This document shows, piece after piece, positions 6,801-7,274 of a DNA stretch of 7,274 nucleotides (its first letter is position 1; the number at the start of each line of letters is the position of its first letter). The stretch lies in NCBI GenBank assembly GCA_026706225.1, contig JAPOZE010000560.1, forward strand, positions 1 to 7,274, in the 5' to 3' direction. The translations under genes and the position numbers were made by a program. Source of the DNA: Acidobacteriota bacterium. GTDB lineage: Bacteria; Acidobacteriota; Terriglobia; Versatilivoradales; Versatilivoraceae. The notes under the pieces were generated by a model. The model saw only the letters and a list, made by a program, of their open reading frames with translations. It was not told the DNA's origin and searched no databases.

Positions 6801-7274
6801 CTTCCGGCGCGTCGACCTGGCTCCATCACCTGATCGGCGACTGGACGCTTGTCCCTCAATTCAGAACCGGTGGACGCGGGAGGTTTATTCCGGTCTTCAG
6901 CGGCGGAAACCATCCCGCCCTCAAGCTCCGCGGGGACGGCGCCCGGCCCGACCTGGTGGGAGGCTGCAATCCCAACGACACCGGTTTCGAGGGGAGAGGG
7001 CAGCTCTGGAATCGGGGATGCTTTGCGCTGCCGCCCGAGAGCCGCTACGGGACAGCTCCCCGGGGCGCCCTCAGGCATCCCAACCGATGGGATTTCCACG
7101 TCAACATCTTCAAGGAGTGGAAACTCATTCCCGCCCTGGAGCAGAGCCCCTACTTCAAGCTCGAAGCCTACATCAGCAACCTGTTGAACCACGCCAATTC
7201 CGGCGGGGCCAGTACCAATGTCGCCGATCCGAACTTTGGCATCGTTCGTAGCGGAGGCGGGAACCGCGGGATCA
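3872..7274 (+). CDS. Oar-like TonB-dependent receptor with carboxypeptidase-regulatory-like N-domain (3' end missing)
   Basis: 1134 residues are visible in one uninterrupted frame; the stop lies beyond the window. A signal peptide (core AFLILTLIPALVAG) probably ends after LDA, residue 32. Residues about 36-120 form a carboxypeptidase-regulatory-like beta-sandwich (GTVTDPSGA, GDYELRGLDNGTYTI, PGFK). A reduced plug follows to about 245, with QDGIPTNAYG (from Q189) and GKQGTNQFHGEIFGEFRN (from G231), the usual plug-to-barrel junction. The rest is an outer-membrane beta-barrel with family hallmarks: QDDWKVTPRLT (Q645), IRGGYGVF (G743), CFALPP (C1050) and the end motif NLLNHANSG (N1103-G1111). The end motif suggests only a few dozen residues are missing. 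The likely role is TonB-energised uptake or binding of a large substrate at the outer membrane; the substrate is unknown. No TonB box is evident. C332/C346 and C1032/C1050 could form disulfides in surface loops. It could be a surface-assembly protein like Oar rather than a transporter. Confidence 0.93.
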   Translation, partial: MRSLLSNKAFLILTLIPALVAGLSFNAALLDAQVQLSGFRGTVTDPSGAAIVSAEVTATNEASGISRTTVTTEVGDYELRGLDNGTYTIAVTLPGFKRYVNTGVVVYAGDVRRVDVELEIGEQATEITVSEEGATIDTDTSVIKHRLGNQEVYGANIGAALIYNIYQNPGTEARAQVHGGFANNLSEEQDGIPTNAYGSFRATQETLQEVHQVDFNAAAEYRVPTNVFGIGKQGTNQFHGEIFGEFRNAALNALPSGNSGPRPPSKTSKRWSYEASGPVWVPKIYDGRNKTFFHFLYQPASRENPVFNRGRVVPTAAMRRGDLNEFIAFSNCVFPSAANPNPTVPCPTNPYNVVNGIQQPFPGNIVPESMISPIARRVLDNTGVLPLPNYGPPGALFDNFRYISYNASDNNWQKYTFDHAITDTNTLTIAHYRYNNVSPEGRGDPFPNAGFVERGNTRALSISNSHTFGANVVNEFQYAWNRQQSVWAVGDVQGRDYLTQILGVTELGGRVLREGVGTPHIKVRTLGRQLSSHLGSFNPLPSTLIGSLFSGETDYEDGEVQQWRNNISVNRGTHLFKTGIEFRHQSPHMFSTISIPAPFGIFDFNGRFTGYDFGDLLLGLPFTTQIDGVRPRAEARHNEFGFFFQDDWKVTPRLTITPGIRFQHYGVPSEVLGDTIYNFDLATARVVVPNDRSMQAIAPNFPIEVVTAGEAGYPSGLRNFKSVLVDPRLGLAFRATDSLVIRGGYGVFHVPFVKSTAWAIANVFGEFDRAGILAGHVWGPYQFSELFQDNEIVNGVPSFTWERPFPAGQVGPTSLTSADVDLRKNNWPYDQQWNITLEKEFGLGWSGRASWVGSRGVSWPYIEDLQAIRPGSSYQPFDPSKFANVHALQLGGNSKYNALQLELTRQFSSGIYFRGWFNWSKSLNDVQGGLFGSSSGFFQSSAGQRHNDYGWQAGVPDLTSRWLAVVPLPFGKGQQFASGASTWLHHLIGDWTLVPQFRTGGRGRFIPVFSGGNHPALKLRGDGARPDLVGGCNPNDTGFEGRGQLWNRGCFALPPESRYGTAPRGALRHPNRWDFHVNIFKEWKLIPALEQSPYFKLEAYISNLLNHANSGGASTNVADPNFGIVRSGGGNRGI

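Noticed and set aside
4646..7192. Very long minus-strand open frame (848 codons) opposite the receptor
   Set aside because: The plus-strand frame from 3872 is a recognisable TonB receptor through the window end. The antisense frame is Gly/Val/Glu-rich shadow sequence with no domain.
1..7274. CRISPR array, transposon ends, tRNA or rRNA genes
   Set aside because: No regularly spaced direct repeats, transposase-like frames, tRNA-like cloverleaf or conserved rRNA segments were seen on either strand.

Overview
The window is GC-rich, with all supported genes on the plus strand: the 3' end of an ammonium transporter, a complete class III PLP aminotransferase, a complete secreted CRTAC1-type beta-propeller protein, and a TonB-dependent receptor that runs off the right edge. 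The receptor has an N-terminal carboxypeptidase-regulatory-like domain and an Oar-type barrel. That receptor type, together with an ASPIC/UnbV propeller protein, is very common in Acidobacteriota. The best guess is a Gram-negative acidobacterial or similar environmental genome, probably chromosomal. This lineage call is an inference from family distribution; there is no rRNA or marker gene here.

Layout: 2-226 is the C-terminal tail of Amt. 227-350 is a gap with two inverted repeats: a hairpin directly after the amt stop and a perfect 10-bp GC-rich hairpin ahead of the aminotransferase. 351-1709 is the aminotransferase. 1710-1822 holds an extended -10 promoter-like motif. 1823-3553 is the CRTAC1/ASPIC-UnbV protein, probably starting at TTG. 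3554-3871 is a visibly less GC-rich intergenic region. 3872 to the end is the receptor, with 1134 residues visible and no frameshift or in-frame stop.

How the genes may work together: the left pair both concern nitrogen (ammonium uptake and amino-group transfer), but they are separated by hairpins and no shared operon is shown. The right pair are both exported. One is a putative calcium-binding surface or periplasmic propeller; the other is an outer-membrane receptor of the kind used for large or polymeric substrates. They may serve one uptake or surface function, but the 317-nt gap suggests separate transcription.

No CRISPR array, tRNA, rRNA, insertion sequence, phage gene or defence system was recognised. 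Nothing here is clearly a new system. The points most worth a second look are the propeller/receptor pairing, the atypical plug of the receptor, the cysteine quartet in the aminotransferase and the hairpin upstream of it.
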